From the NCBI GenBank assembly GCA_002298785.1, contig DBMR01000090.1, positions 1-20,110 on the forward strand: a stretch of DNA of 20,110 bases, written 5' to 3'. The notes below the pieces were generated by a model. The model was not told where the DNA came from and made no database searches. It saw only the letters and a program-made list of their open reading frames with translations. A program made the position numbers and the translations under genes. Of the stretch, positions 1 to 7,799 are shown one piece after another (position 1 is the stretch's first letter; every line of letters starts with the position of its first letter). This DNA comes from Verrucomicrobia subdivision 3 bacterium UBA693 (GTDB taxonomy: Bacteria > Verrucomicrobiota > Verrucomicrobiia > Limisphaerales > UBA8199).

Positions 1-131
1 CGTCCCAGGGCGCAGAACAGGTTGTCGAGAAATGATTGTTTCAGATCGGCGACACTCAGGCCGGTGCGGACGCCCGAGGCCGGCGCGGGATCGCCGGAAT
101 TTATCGGAGATTTCCTTTTGGCGGGAGACAT
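1..131 (-). CDS. glgP: Glycogen/starch phosphorylase, N-terminal fragment (runs off the window)
   Basis: A minus-strand reading frame opens with ATG at 131-129 and stays open to the window edge, giving the first 43 residues. After a Lys/Pro/Ser/Ala-rich leader it reads TGLSVADLKQSFLDNLF. This matches, from family knowledge, the N-terminal signature of bacterial alpha-glucan phosphorylases of the cyanobacterial type (TG-SVE-LKRAFLDNLFY-QGK). Those enzymes release glucose-1-phosphate from glycogen with a PLP cofactor in the cytoplasm. The catalytic and PLP-binding regions lie outside the window, so activity cannot be judged. The start is 8 bp after the pyruvate kinase stop, so it is almost certainly co-transcribed, and possibly translationally coupled, with pyk. 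Identity rests on one short motif plus the glycolytic context. Confidence 0.72.
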   Translation of the reverse strand, partial: MSPAKRKSPINSGDPAPASGVRTGLSVADLKQSFLDNLFCALG

Positions 132-134
132 AGA

Positions 135-140
135 TCCTTT
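135..140 (-). promoter_or_regulatory. Ribosome binding site for glgP overlapping the pyk stop
   Basis: Minus-strand AAAGGA lies just before the glgP ATG and shares its first base with the last base of the pyk TGA stop (142-140). The spacer to the ATG is short (3 nt). It supports the chosen glgP start and suggests coupled translation of pyk and glgP. Confidence 0.45.
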
Positions 141-1597
141 CAGAGCGCGGAGTTTGGTGGCAGTGTCGAGGTTCGGTTAAACTGCAGAAATTCGATGCGA
201 TGATTCGCCTGTGGGTTGCGGGGCGAGGGGCCGGCGACCAGCATGGCGACGGCGGCGGGCACCTCATGTTCGCGCAGCCAGTTCCCGGCGAAGTCGTGCC
301 AGTTTTCCGGATCCTCCGCGAGCGACATCGGGTGGACGCCGTAAGAAAATGCCAGGCCGCGGCACACGGCCGGGTCGCTGCTCACCGCGACGATCCAAAC
401 CGGGGGCGTGAATCTCGAGATCATCCGCGCGGTGGTGCCGGTTCGCGTCGGCACAAAAACGGCCGCACACGGCACGGTCTCGAGGGCGTGTTCCACCACC
501 GCTGCGATGGCTTCCGCGGCGCGCGAGGGTTTTTCCTGCCGCAACAGGGAACGCAAATCACCGAGGCGCGTGGGGGGGCGGTTCGCTTCGGTGTAAGCGG
601 CGATCCGGGCGAGCATGGCGACCGATTCCTCGGGGAACTTGCCCATGGCGGACTCGCCGGAGAGCATGATGCAGTCGGTGCCGTCGAGAATGGCGTTGGC
701 GACATCGGTCGCTTCAGCGCGGGTTGGCAAGCGGCTGGCGGTCATGGATTCGAGCATCTGGGTGGCGGTGATGACCGGCTTGCCCGCAAGGCTGGCTTTG
801 GCGATCAACTTTTTTTGGAGGACCGCCATCTCCTCGATTGGCACCTCCACGCCCAGGTCCCCGCGGGCCACCATGATGCCGTCGGCCGCCTTCAGGATTT
901 CATCCAAGTGCGTCAGCGCGTCGGCGCGCTCGATTTTGGCGATGATGAAAGGGTGTTTGCCTTTGGCCTTAGCCACGGCACGAACTGCTTCGATGTCCGC
1001 CGCGGTTTCCACAAACGATTGACTCACCGCGTCCACACCGTGTTCGAGCGCAAACTCGAGGCAGGCGCGGTCGTGGTCGGTAAAAGCGCTGATGCCGAGG
1101 TTGATGCCCGGCAGGTTAAGGCCTTTCCGGGAGCGGAGTTCACCTCCCACCGCTACCTTGCATTGAACGCCGTTGCCGGTTACGTGCTCGACCACCAACT
1201 GGACCAGCCCGTCGTTGAGAAATAGCCGGTCCCCGGCCTTTACCACTTTGGGCAGGGGCGCGAAGCTCATGGAAGCGCGCGTGGCATCCCCGGTGATGTC
1301 GTCGGACGTCAGAGTGAAAGTGTCCCCGGGGGAAAGCTGGATCGGTTCGGGATCGATTTTACCGAGGCGCATTTTGGGTCCCGGCAAGTCGGCCATGATG
1401 GTGATGCGACTGCCCGCTGCCTTTTCCGCGGCGCGCAGGCGCGCAATCCGCTCGCCGTGCTGTGTGAAGTCGCCGTGGGAAAAATTCAATCGCGCCACGT
1501 TCAGTCCTGCCCGGATGAGGCGTTCCAGCATCTCCGGTGAATCTGAGGCCGGGCCGATGGTAGCGACGATTTTGGTTTTGTTGTTAGGTAGGTGCAT
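140..1597 (-). CDS. pyk: Pyruvate kinase
   Basis: This 485-residue cytoplasmic enzyme transfers phosphate from phosphoenolpyruvate to ADP, the last ATP-yielding step of glycolysis. The full set of family motifs is visible: KIVATIGPAS near residue 8, ARLNFSHG (35-42), the catalytic KIER (K221, E223) that binds Mg and substrate, VARGDLGVE (243-251), ITATQMLESM (276-285), then PTRAEATDVANAILDGTD and LSGESA. The C-terminal effector domain follows (VPTRTGTTARMISRF). Length is normal for the family. The start lies 8 bp after the ldhA stop and the glgP start lies 8 bp after this stop, so it sits in the middle of a compact minus-strand operon. No convincing Shine-Dalgarno precedes it. Neighbouring ldhA suggests pyruvate can be reduced directly to D-lactate. 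Confidence 0.97.
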   Translation of the reverse strand: MHLPNNKTKIVATIGPASDSPEMLERLIRAGLNVARLNFSHGDFTQHGERIARLRAAEKAAGSRITIMADLPGPKMRLGKIDPEPIQLSPGDTFTLTSDDITGDATRASMSFAPLPKVVKAGDRLFLNDGLVQLVVEHVTGNGVQCKVAVGGELRSRKGLNLPGINLGISAFTDHDRACLEFALEHGVDAVSQSFVETAADIEAVRAVAKAKGKHPFIIAKIERADALTHLDEILKAADGIMVARGDLGVEVPIEEMAVLQKKLIAKASLAGKPVITATQMLESMTASRLPTRAEATDVANAILDGTDCIMLSGESAMGKFPEESVAMLARIAAYTEANRPPTRLGDLRSLLRQEKPSRAAEAIAAVVEHALETVPCAAVFVPTRTGTTARMISRFTPPVWIVAVSSDPAVCRGLAFSYGVHPMSLAEDPENWHDFAGNWLREHEVPAAVAMLVAGPSPRNPQANHRIEFLQFNRTSTLPPNSAL

Positions 1598-1605
1598 TTG
1601 GTGAA

Positions 1606-2607
1606 TTAAGTGAGCACGGAACCGGCGACGAAGGGTGTTCCTTCGGCCAGGGCCCGGAGATTGGCGACTGTGGTGCGGGCGATATCCGCCAACGCTTCGC
1701 GGGTGAGAAACGCCTGGTGCGACGTAATCAGCACGTTCGGAAAGGTGAGCAGCCGCGCCAGTTCGTCGTCCTGCAACACCTGACCGGAGAGATCTTCGAA
1801 GAAAATGCCTTCCTCTTCCTCATACACATCGAGGGCTACGCCGCTGAGCCGGCCCGTCTTGAGAGCCTGGATAAGCGCGGTGGTGTCGATGAGCGCGCCG
1901 CGGCTGACGTTGATCAGCACGACGCCCTGACGCATGAGTTCGAGGCTTTCGCGACGGATGAGGTGCCGGGTATCCGGCAGGAGCGGGACGTGGAGTGAGA
2001 TCACGTCACTTTGTCGCCACAACGTTTCCAGGTCGACATACTCGATCCCAGTCTTTTGGCTCCAGTCGAGGTTTGGGAACGGATCGTACGCCAGCACTTT
2101 CATGCCGAACCCGTGCAGGATTTGGGCGGCTATGCGCCCGATCTTGCCCGTGCCGACAATGCCGGCCGTCTTGCCGTGCAGATCGAACCCCACCAGGCCG
2201 TTCAGGGAGAAGTTCAGCTCGCGCACGCGGTTGACTGCGCGATGAATTTTGCGATTCAACGTCAGGAGCAGCGCCACGGCATGCTCGGCCACGGCGTAGG
2301 GGGAATATACCGGCACCCGGGTAACGGTGAGCCCGAGTTCTTTGGCGGCGGCCAGGTCCACGTTGTTGGATCCGGTGCATCGCAGCGCCACGAGTTTCGT
2401 CCCTTGCGCCGCGAGAGCCTGCAAGCAGGTTCGATCCAACTGGTCATTCACGAAGGCGCAGATCGCCTGGGCATCCCGCGCCGCCAGGGCGGTGTCAGGC
2501 GTCAGCCGAAAATCCAGGAAATGCCACTCGATGCGTCCGTCGGTCCCCGCCAACAAAAGCTGCTCGCGGTCGTAGGGTTTGGTATCGTAAACAGCGACCT
2601 TCAACAT
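1606..2607 (-). CDS. ldhA: D-lactate dehydrogenase (LdhA type)
   Basis: This 333-residue member of the D-2-hydroxyacid dehydrogenase family reduces pyruvate to D-lactate with NADH. It resembles Escherichia coli LdhA along its length by recall: VYDTKPYDRE at the start, FVNDQLDR, ALRCTGSNNVDL, NRKIHRAVNRVRELNFSL, and a C-terminal FFEDLSGQVLQDDELARLL plus HQAFLTREAL. The Rossmann loop GTGKIG is at 152-157. The catalytic set is R236 (NVSRG), a Glu around 264-265 (VYEEEEG) and H297 (SHQAF). It is first in the ldhA-pyk-glgP run and 109 bp downstream of lamB. Function in redox balance during fermentation is inferred from family. Substrate could be another 2-ketoacid, but the FFEDxS and HQAFLT segments favour lactate. 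Confidence 0.93.
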   Translation of the reverse strand: MLKVAVYDTKPYDREQLLLAGTDGRIEWHFLDFRLTPDTALAARDAQAICAFVNDQLDRTCLQALAAQGTKLVALRCTGSNNVDLAAAKELGLTVTRVPVYSPYAVAEHAVALLLTLNRKIHRAVNRVRELNFSLNGLVGFDLHGKTAGIVGTGKIGRIAAQILHGFGMKVLAYDPFPNLDWSQKTGIEYVDLETLWRQSDVISLHVPLLPDTRHLIRRESLELMRQGVVLINVSRGALIDTTALIQALKTGRLSGVALDVYEEEEGIFFEDLSGQVLQDDELARLLTFPNVLITSHQAFLTREALADIARTTVANLRALAEGTPFVAGSVLT

Positions 2608-2645
2608 GGTTTTTGACTATCGCTCATCCGGGCCTTGCGGGTCTA

Positions 2646-2658
2646 GCACTTAAAGTGC
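2646..2658. promoter_or_regulatory. Perfect palindrome between lamB and ldhA (possible operator)
   Basis: GCACTTAAAGTGC is a 6-bp perfect dyad around one central base. It sits 39 bp upstream of the ldhA start in the 109-bp lamB-ldhA gap. It has no T-tract, so it is not a typical terminator. An operator for the ldhA-pyk-glgP run is possible, but no regulator is visible in the window. Confidence 0.3.
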
Positions 2659-2716
2659 GTTAGTCGGCTCGAAGGTCGATGTCAGGACGGCGCGCCCAGG
2701 AATGCCGATATTCTGT

Positions 2717-4375
2717 TTACCACCAACTTTCCATCTGCACGCCGTACGTCAGCCCCGAGGTTTCCGTGAGATAATCGTTCCCGCCCACTTGTCCTTCGAA
2801 CCCCTGGCCCCAGGCCGCGTAAGTGATGAACGCCCGGATGACCGGACGGCTCATGAAGCGTCCGCCCAGGGATATCTGGGGGGCAAGTGTCAGTTTGTAC
2901 AGGTAATCGCTGGTGTGGGCCGATTCGTCCTTCACCCAATCCACGCCGCCCTCGAAGGCCAGGCTGACGTGTTGGTTAAAGTGCAGGATCGGGCGCACGC
3001 CGGCCGAGGCCCATTGCACGCGCCCACCCTGGTCTCCATAATCGGTAAACTGGTAAACCAGTGCCGGGCCGATGGAGAAATGGTCGCTGACATTGGCAGT
3101 GAAATGTTCCGTGGCCCGAAAGCGCCAGGAATTGTCGGTGTCGGGGCGGATGTAGACCCCGTTGTTTAGCGTAAAGGTCTCGAATCCGGACGTGAAGGTC
3201 TTGGCGGCGCCGGTGCCGTATTGGAGCGAGAATTTGTTGACCCCATCATCGCTGATGAACTTTTCGCGCGTGTGCAGGAAGGTGAGGGCGATACCGTCGG
3301 AGTTGGGGGCGCTGTTGCCATTGGCGTCTTTGCCACTATCGGCGCGAGCCAGCACGAGGCCAAACTCGCCTTTGCCCAACGGCACCGGGACATCGTAGAG
3401 GCGCAAGTCTAGGTTGCCTTTGCTGAAGCCGGCCTGGTTATTGGGGTCGGGCTCGGGCAGATCGCTGACGCCGCTCCTCGAAGCCGCACCAATCCAGGCA
3501 AGGGCTAGCTTTCCGAACGGCAGTTGGAAATCCTCCACTCCACCGCCCGTGCCGCTCAGGTTGTAGAAGAAGAAATCACTGATGTGAATGTCGTGCCGCC
3601 GATAGTAACGACTCCCGGCCCAGAATTTCATCGAGGGTTGCGCCGCTACAACATTGCCGATCGAGCCCCAAACTTCGGGCAGCCCGAACTGGGTCTCCCC
3701 GGATGACAGCAAGTCTTGGTAGGGATTATAAATGGAGAGCGTGGCCTGGAAATGGGCGATGGGACCGGTCGGAGTGCCGTCCGGGCGTTGTTTCGGATCC
3801 AGCTTGAACAGGTTCGGTACGTAGAAGTTTTTATCGAAGGTAAGTTCGCCGTAGTTCTCCGCCTCGTTCCCGAGGCGATACTTGGAAAAGGCGCCCGGGG
3901 CCTGGAAACCCACCTGTGGGCCGCCCTGGTTATCGCGTCCGTAACCCGCCCGGAAGTAGCCGTGAATATCGACAAAATCCTGCAACACCAGCTCGACCCG
4001 TTCCCGCACGGGATGCGACTCCGCGGCCACGGCCAGTTCGCGAGATTCCGTCGTGCGTTGGAATTGCTCCTTGGCAAACGCGCGTGCGGCGTTGATGGCA
4101 TTGGTTCCGGGCGGGGTGGCGGCGGGGGTGTTGGTAGCCAGGGCGGCGACAGCCACGGGTTGGTTGGTTGCGATTACCGGGGGCGAGGCAGACTCCAACT
4201 GCTGGAGGCGCTGCTCGAGCAGTTGAATGCGGCGTTCGTAATCCTGTTTGATCTGACGCAACTCTTCGCGAAGTTGTTGCGCCTCGGTGGCTGGCGGAGT
4301 TTGTGCGAGTACGGCGGTGGAAGCCAAAGTCGTGGCGGCCAACGCCAGGAAGCGGGAAACCCGATGGTCCATCAT
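2717..4375 (-). CDS. lamB: Maltoporin / carbohydrate-selective outer membrane porin (LamB family)
   Basis: A 552-residue outer-membrane beta-barrel expected to form a trimeric channel for maltodextrins or related oligosaccharides. Residues 1-24 form a signal peptide ending at AQ. Residues about 30-62 are a charged heptad coiled coil (EELRQIKQDYERRIQLLEQ), then an Ala/Thr/Pro linker, then the barrel from about 130. LamB-like segments include VDIHGYFRAGYGR, GNEAENYGEL, SMKFWAGSRYYRRHDIHISDFFFYNLSGTGGGVED and a C-terminal VQMESWW ending in the aromatic residue needed for barrel assembly. Family maltoporins are usually about 420-450 residues; the extra length is the coiled-coil/linker N-terminus, seen in other LamB relatives. 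It is divergent from the GH18-like gene and upstream of the glycolytic operon. The start is a double Met; either could serve. Confidence 0.92.
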   Translation of the reverse strand: MMDHRVSRFLALAATTLASTAVLAQTPPATEAQQLREELRQIKQDYERRIQLLEQRLQQLESASPPVIATNQPVAVAALATNTPAATPPGTNAINAARAFAKEQFQRTTESRELAVAAESHPVRERVELVLQDFVDIHGYFRAGYGRDNQGGPQVGFQAPGAFSKYRLGNEAENYGELTFDKNFYVPNLFKLDPKQRPDGTPTGPIAHFQATLSIYNPYQDLLSSGETQFGLPEVWGSIGNVVAAQPSMKFWAGSRYYRRHDIHISDFFFYNLSGTGGGVEDFQLPFGKLALAWIGAASRSGVSDLPEPDPNNQAGFSKGNLDLRLYDVPVPLGKGEFGLVLARADSGKDANGNSAPNSDGIALTFLHTREKFISDDGVNKFSLQYGTGAAKTFTSGFETFTLNNGVYIRPDTDNSWRFRATEHFTANVSDHFSIGPALVYQFTDYGDQGGRVQWASAGVRPILHFNQHVSLAFEGGVDWVKDESAHTSDYLYKLTLAPQISLGGRFMSRPVIRAFITYAAWGQGFEGQVGGNDYLTETSGLTYGVQMESWW

Positions 4376-4487
4376 GCGAGCGACTGTAGCCTCCCACCCC
4401 CGTGAGTGCAGCTTAAATTTTCAAATTGCGTTCACTGATCCTGCTTTGCGTCAGGCGCGGGATTGGTTATTCTGCCCAGGCTTGAAA
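4376..4487. promoter_or_regulatory. Divergent promoter region between lamB and the GH18-like gene
   Basis: The 112-bp gap between two divergently transcribed genes must hold both promoters. On the plus strand TTTGCG (4445-4450) and TATTCT (4468-4473) are separated by 17 bp and give a weak sigma70-like match, but they lie very close to the ATG. The minus strand has only an AT-rich patch (about 4414-4428). No strong dyad was seen. Confidence 0.35.
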
Positions 4488-7454
4488 ATGTTGCTTAATA
4501 CCGTCCGCGGCCTCCTGCTCGCCTTTCTGCTCGTATGCCACCCGGACGCTGCCTGCGCCGGATCGGCCGTATTCGGTGGCGGCCCTTTCTACTCGGGCGG
4601 GAGTCCGGTGATGAACACGCTGCGGGCTTCGGGTTTCACCACGGTAATTCTCTGGTGCATTCATGTGGATTCGAACACGGGCAATTTGATTCTCAATGAT
4701 CAGCTCGTGGTGTCGAACGGGGCTTACGTGGGCAACGCCTCCTGGCCATCCCAGTTGGCCACCTTGAAGACTGCTCCCACCTCCGTGAATCGCATTGAAG
4801 TTTCCGTAGGTTCCTGGGGTGTTAACGACTTCCTGTCGGTCCAGACCCTGATGAACAGCCAGGGGACCAACACCAGCAGCATTCTTTACCGCAACTTCCA
4901 GGCTCTGAAAACCGCCACCGGCGCGATCGCGGTGAATTTCGACGACGAAATGCTTTACGACGTCGCGACCACGGTGAAGTTCGGCCAGATGCTCTCCTCG
5001 CTCGGTTTCAAAGTGACGCTGTGTCCATACACCAACACCGGTTTCTGGCAAAGTGTCTTTGCGCAGCTTGGGTCGGTGGTGGATATGGTTTATTTGCAAT
5101 GTTACGACGGCGGGGCGGGCAACGATCCTGCCTCGTGGAATAATTACTTTCCGGGGGTGAAGGTTTCACCCGGGCTTTGGTGTGCGCATGGGACGGGATG
5201 CGCTTCGGGCGACAACCCGTCTACGGTTGGTTCAAAGATGTCGACCTGGCGATCCAGTGCGGGTATTCCGGGCGGTTTCATGTGGCTCTACGACGACATG
5301 CAGGCCTGCTCGAGCCAGGGTTCGCCCGCCGCCTACGCCTATGCCATTAACCAGGCGGTGGACCCGCTCCAAATCACGCCCGGCGCCGGTTTCAGCGCCG
5401 TCACCGCCTACAACACCCAATTCCTGCCGGCGACCACGCCCTTCATACTTTCGAACGCCAGCGCCGCGACCCTGAACTGGAGCCTGGCGAATACCTCGAC
5501 CTGGCTCAGCGTCAGCCTGGCCAGCGGCGCGCTTGCGGCGAACGGATCGGCCACTGTCACAGTTAGCCTCAACTCGGTTACGGCCACCAATCTGCCGGCG
5601 GGCCAATACGCCGCCACGGTCTGGTTCACCAACCGCACCAGCGGCGTGGTTTCCTCGCGCGGCTTCACCCTCAACACGGCGGTGGTGAATTGGCCGGTGG
5701 CGCTCACCGGTTTCAACGCCGCGCTCCTGGCTCCCAGCACGGCGACCCCGGCTCTTCCCGGGGCGACGGCTTTCGATCTGCCCAATAACTATTGCTTTTA
5801 TCAACTGGGACTGAAAGGCGCATCTCGGGGTCTGCCGTTGAATGCCTCTTTCGCCAGCCTGTGCGATCCGGCCACCGCCTTTCAATTCGGCGCCTACGGT
5901 ACGACCAACGCCCTGTTGCTCGGCTACAATTACCCCAAATCCGGCACGCTGACGTTGACTCGTCCGCAAGGCTTCAACTCCCTCGCGATCCTGTCGTGTT
6001 CCGCCAACGGTGGCGGCCTCGGCACCCTGGTGCTCAATTTCACGAACGGCACTCGCAGCCCCGTGTTTTATTTCAATGCCCAGGATTGGTTCTATACCGT
6101 GACCAACGTCGCGCTGCAGGGTTTTGGCCGGCTCAAGCTGGGCGCCAGTCTGGTAGCGGAAGACAACGGCGCGTCCAACCCCAATTTCTACCAGACCACG
6201 CTGAATCTCGCCGCGCTCGGGCTCAGTCAGCCAATCAGTTCCATCACCTTTTCCAACCCGGCCAACGCCGGGGCCAACCAGAATACCGCGATCTTTGCGG
6301 TTAGCGGCATGGCAACCACGGTGCCGGTGGCGCCGCCGCTCGGATTGAAAGCGATCCCCGGCACCAACGCCGCGGTGCGCCTGAGCTGGAACAGTTCGTC
6401 GGGCGCCACCCAATACCGGCTCAAACGCGCGTTCGTCTCCGGCGGACCTTATGCGTCGGTAGCTTCGGTCGCCGGAACGAGTTTCACCGACGCCGGGTTG
6501 GCGAACGGACAGAATTGTTATTATGTCGTTTCTTCGATTGGGGTGAGCGGCGAGGGCGCGGACTCCGCCGAGGTCAACGCCACGCCCGGTTCCTACAAGG
6601 CATGGACGCTGGGCTGGAATCCTGTCGCCTACTGGGCCTTGAATGAAACCAGTGGCACGACGGCCAACGAGGCGGTTGTCGCCAGCAATGGCGCCTACGC
6701 GGGCACCTTTACTCTCGGGTTCAGCGGTGTCATCGGGGCTGGGTTCGGCAGTCCGCACCGGGCGGTTCATTTCGACGGCGCGAGCGCTTATACCCAAGTG
6801 CCGCGGTTGATCGGCGGCACGAATTTCAGCATTACTTTTTGGGTCCAGACCACGGACACGGGCGGCAGTCCGAATTGGTATAATGGCCGCGGGTTGGTGG
6901 ATGGCGAGGTGACGGGGAGTGTGAACGATTTTGGCGTGGCGCTGGTGGGGATTAAGGCGGCGTTCGGCGTGGGCAACCCGGATACCACCCTGGTTTCGGT
7001 GAAGCGCATCAATGACGGGCTCTGGCACCAGGTGGTGGCCACGCGCGATGCCGGGAGCGGGTTGCTGCAACTCTACGTCGATGGGAATTTCGACAGCAGC
7101 ACCATCGGCCCCGCTGGAGCCGTCACTGCTCCGCCAAACCTGCGCCTGGGCAGCTTGCAGACCGGCGCCACCGGAGGCTTTCTCCTCGGGAACCTCTCGG
7201 ACGTCGCTTTCTACGATCGCGTGCTGACCACGGGCCAGGTGGCCGCACTCTACCGCGCCGCTGCCGGGTTGTTTTACAATCTCACGCTGACGAACACCTG
7301 GACCGGAGGTAACCTCGTGTTGAGCTGGCCCGGGGGCGGAAAGTTGCTCGAAGCCACGAATATCCTGGGACCCTGGACGACGAATAACACCCCTTCACCC
7401 GTTTACATTACTCCGAGCCAACCGCAGAAGCTGTATCGGATACAGATTTTGTAG
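4488..7454 (+). CDS. Secreted GH18-like multi-domain protein (BACON, FnIII, LamG, C-terminal YR module)
   Basis: A 988-residue exported protein with a signal peptide at 1-24. Residues about 25-285 look like a GH18-type TIM barrel: a strand carrying VNFDDE (N150, D152, E154) aligns with the DxDxE end of the chitinase/endo-N-acetylglucosaminidase motif, followed by VDMVYLQCYDGG and GGFMWLYDDM. About 291-401 is BACON-like (NWSLANTSTWLSVS, ATVTVSLN). 402-610 is an unassigned beta-rich region. 614-701 is fibronectin III. 702-924 is a LamG/concanavalin-like lectin fold (YWALNETSGT, AVHFDGASAYTQV, FWVQTT). 926-988 is the short C-terminal module ending KLYRIQIL. The first Asp of DxDxE is Asn here, so hydrolysis of a GlcNAc glycan is plausible but unproven. 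The frame is open upstream into antisense lamB; ATG 4488 was chosen because it begins the signal peptide. Confidence 0.82.
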   Translation: MLLNTVRGLLLAFLLVCHPDAACAGSAVFGGGPFYSGGSPVMNTLRASGFTTVILWCIHVDSNTGNLILNDQLVVSNGAYVGNASWPSQLATLKTAPTSVNRIEVSVGSWGVNDFLSVQTLMNSQGTNTSSILYRNFQALKTATGAIAVNFDDEMLYDVATTVKFGQMLSSLGFKVTLCPYTNTGFWQSVFAQLGSVVDMVYLQCYDGGAGNDPASWNNYFPGVKVSPGLWCAHGTGCASGDNPSTVGSKMSTWRSSAGIPGGFMWLYDDMQACSSQGSPAAYAYAINQAVDPLQITPGAGFSAVTAYNTQFLPATTPFILSNASAATLNWSLANTSTWLSVSLASGALAANGSATVTVSLNSVTATNLPAGQYAATVWFTNRTSGVVSSRGFTLNTAVVNWPVALTGFNAALLAPSTATPALPGATAFDLPNNYCFYQLGLKGASRGLPLNASFASLCDPATAFQFGAYGTTNALLLGYNYPKSGTLTLTRPQGFNSLAILSCSANGGGLGTLVLNFTNGTRSPVFYFNAQDWFYTVTNVALQGFGRLKLGASLVAEDNGASNPNFYQTTLNLAALGLSQPISSITFSNPANAGANQNTAIFAVSGMATTVPVAPPLGLKAIPGTNAAVRLSWNSSSGATQYRLKRAFVSGGPYASVASVAGTSFTDAGLANGQNCYYVVSSIGVSGEGADSAEVNATPGSYKAWTLGWNPVAYWALNETSGTTANEAVVASNGAYAGTFTLGFSGVIGAGFGSPHRAVHFDGASAYTQVPRLIGGTNFSITFWVQTTDTGGSPNWYNGRGLVDGEVTGSVNDFGVALVGIKAAFGVGNPDTTLVSVKRINDGLWHQVVATRDAGSGLLQLYVDGNFDSSTIGPAGAVTAPPNLRLGSLQTGATGGFLLGNLSDVAFYDRVLTTGQVAALYRAAAGLFYNLTLTNTWTGGNLVLSWPGGGKLLEATNILGPWTTNNTPSPVYITPSQPQKLYRIQIL

Positions 7455-7799
7455 AAGGTTGTGGTTGTCGCTCTGGACTGAAGACAGGATGTCAGGATTT
7501 ACAGGATTGGGCTTTGGGCAAACTGCATCCGGGACGGTGCACCTCGGTTGGAGCGCGGACTTCCAAGTCCGCTTTTGCAGGTACGAGCGGGGGCCGGGGT
7601 GCGCATGGAATCGCAGTGAATGGACTTTGACAGGTGGCGGATCAACTTGGGCGGCCTAGCCACCAGTTCCGCCATTGAGCACCGGGACGGCTACGCTACG
7701 CCGGAGTCCAGGACGTTGAAAACCGGCGATAGCGGTTCTGAAAACGCGGTAGTTTAGGTGGCCTCGTCTGCAAGTGGTCGTTTCGAACCCGGACGCCCT
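7455..7799. repeat. Gene-free interspersed-repeat-like region between convergent genes
   Basis: 345 bp separate the convergent GH18-like and Kelch genes. It holds a short array of AGGAT-containing units (about 7486-7508), a strong hairpin (7555-7572) and a patch around 7683-7712 with CGGCTACGCTACGCCGG. No credible gene is present. From memory, peptides read from this kind of DNA (for example SADFQVR) recur as spurious small ORFs in verrucomicrobial genomes, suggesting a dispersed intergenic repeat; this was not tested. Confidence 0.4.
7555..7576 (+). terminator. Hairpin with T-tract downstream of the GH18-like gene
   Basis: GCGGACTT (7555-7562) and AAGTCCGC (7565-7572) pair perfectly around a 2-nt CC loop and are followed by TTTT (7573-7576). 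The form suits a Rho-independent terminator for the plus-strand gene ending 100 bp upstream. It could equally be a REP-like dispersed palindrome. The minus strand lacks a T-tract. Confidence 0.5.

Noticed and set aside
200..1225. 341-codon plus-strand frame opposite pyruvate kinase
   Set aside because: Antisense to an unambiguous pyk gene, with no recognisable domain.
4287..4487. Upstream extension of the GH18-like gene to ATG 4287
   Set aside because: It overlaps the lamB coding start on the other strand and would bury the signal peptide 67 residues inside the protein.
5232..7070. Long open frame (612 codons) on the minus strand opposite the GH18-like gene
   Set aside because: Arg/Gly/His-rich low-information product with no domain, fully antisense to a clear multi-domain gene; a GC-driven shadow.
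7459..7659. 66-codon plus-strand frame in the GH18-like/Kelch gap
   Set aside because: It reads through the hairpin and repeat-like DNA and has no protein-like features.
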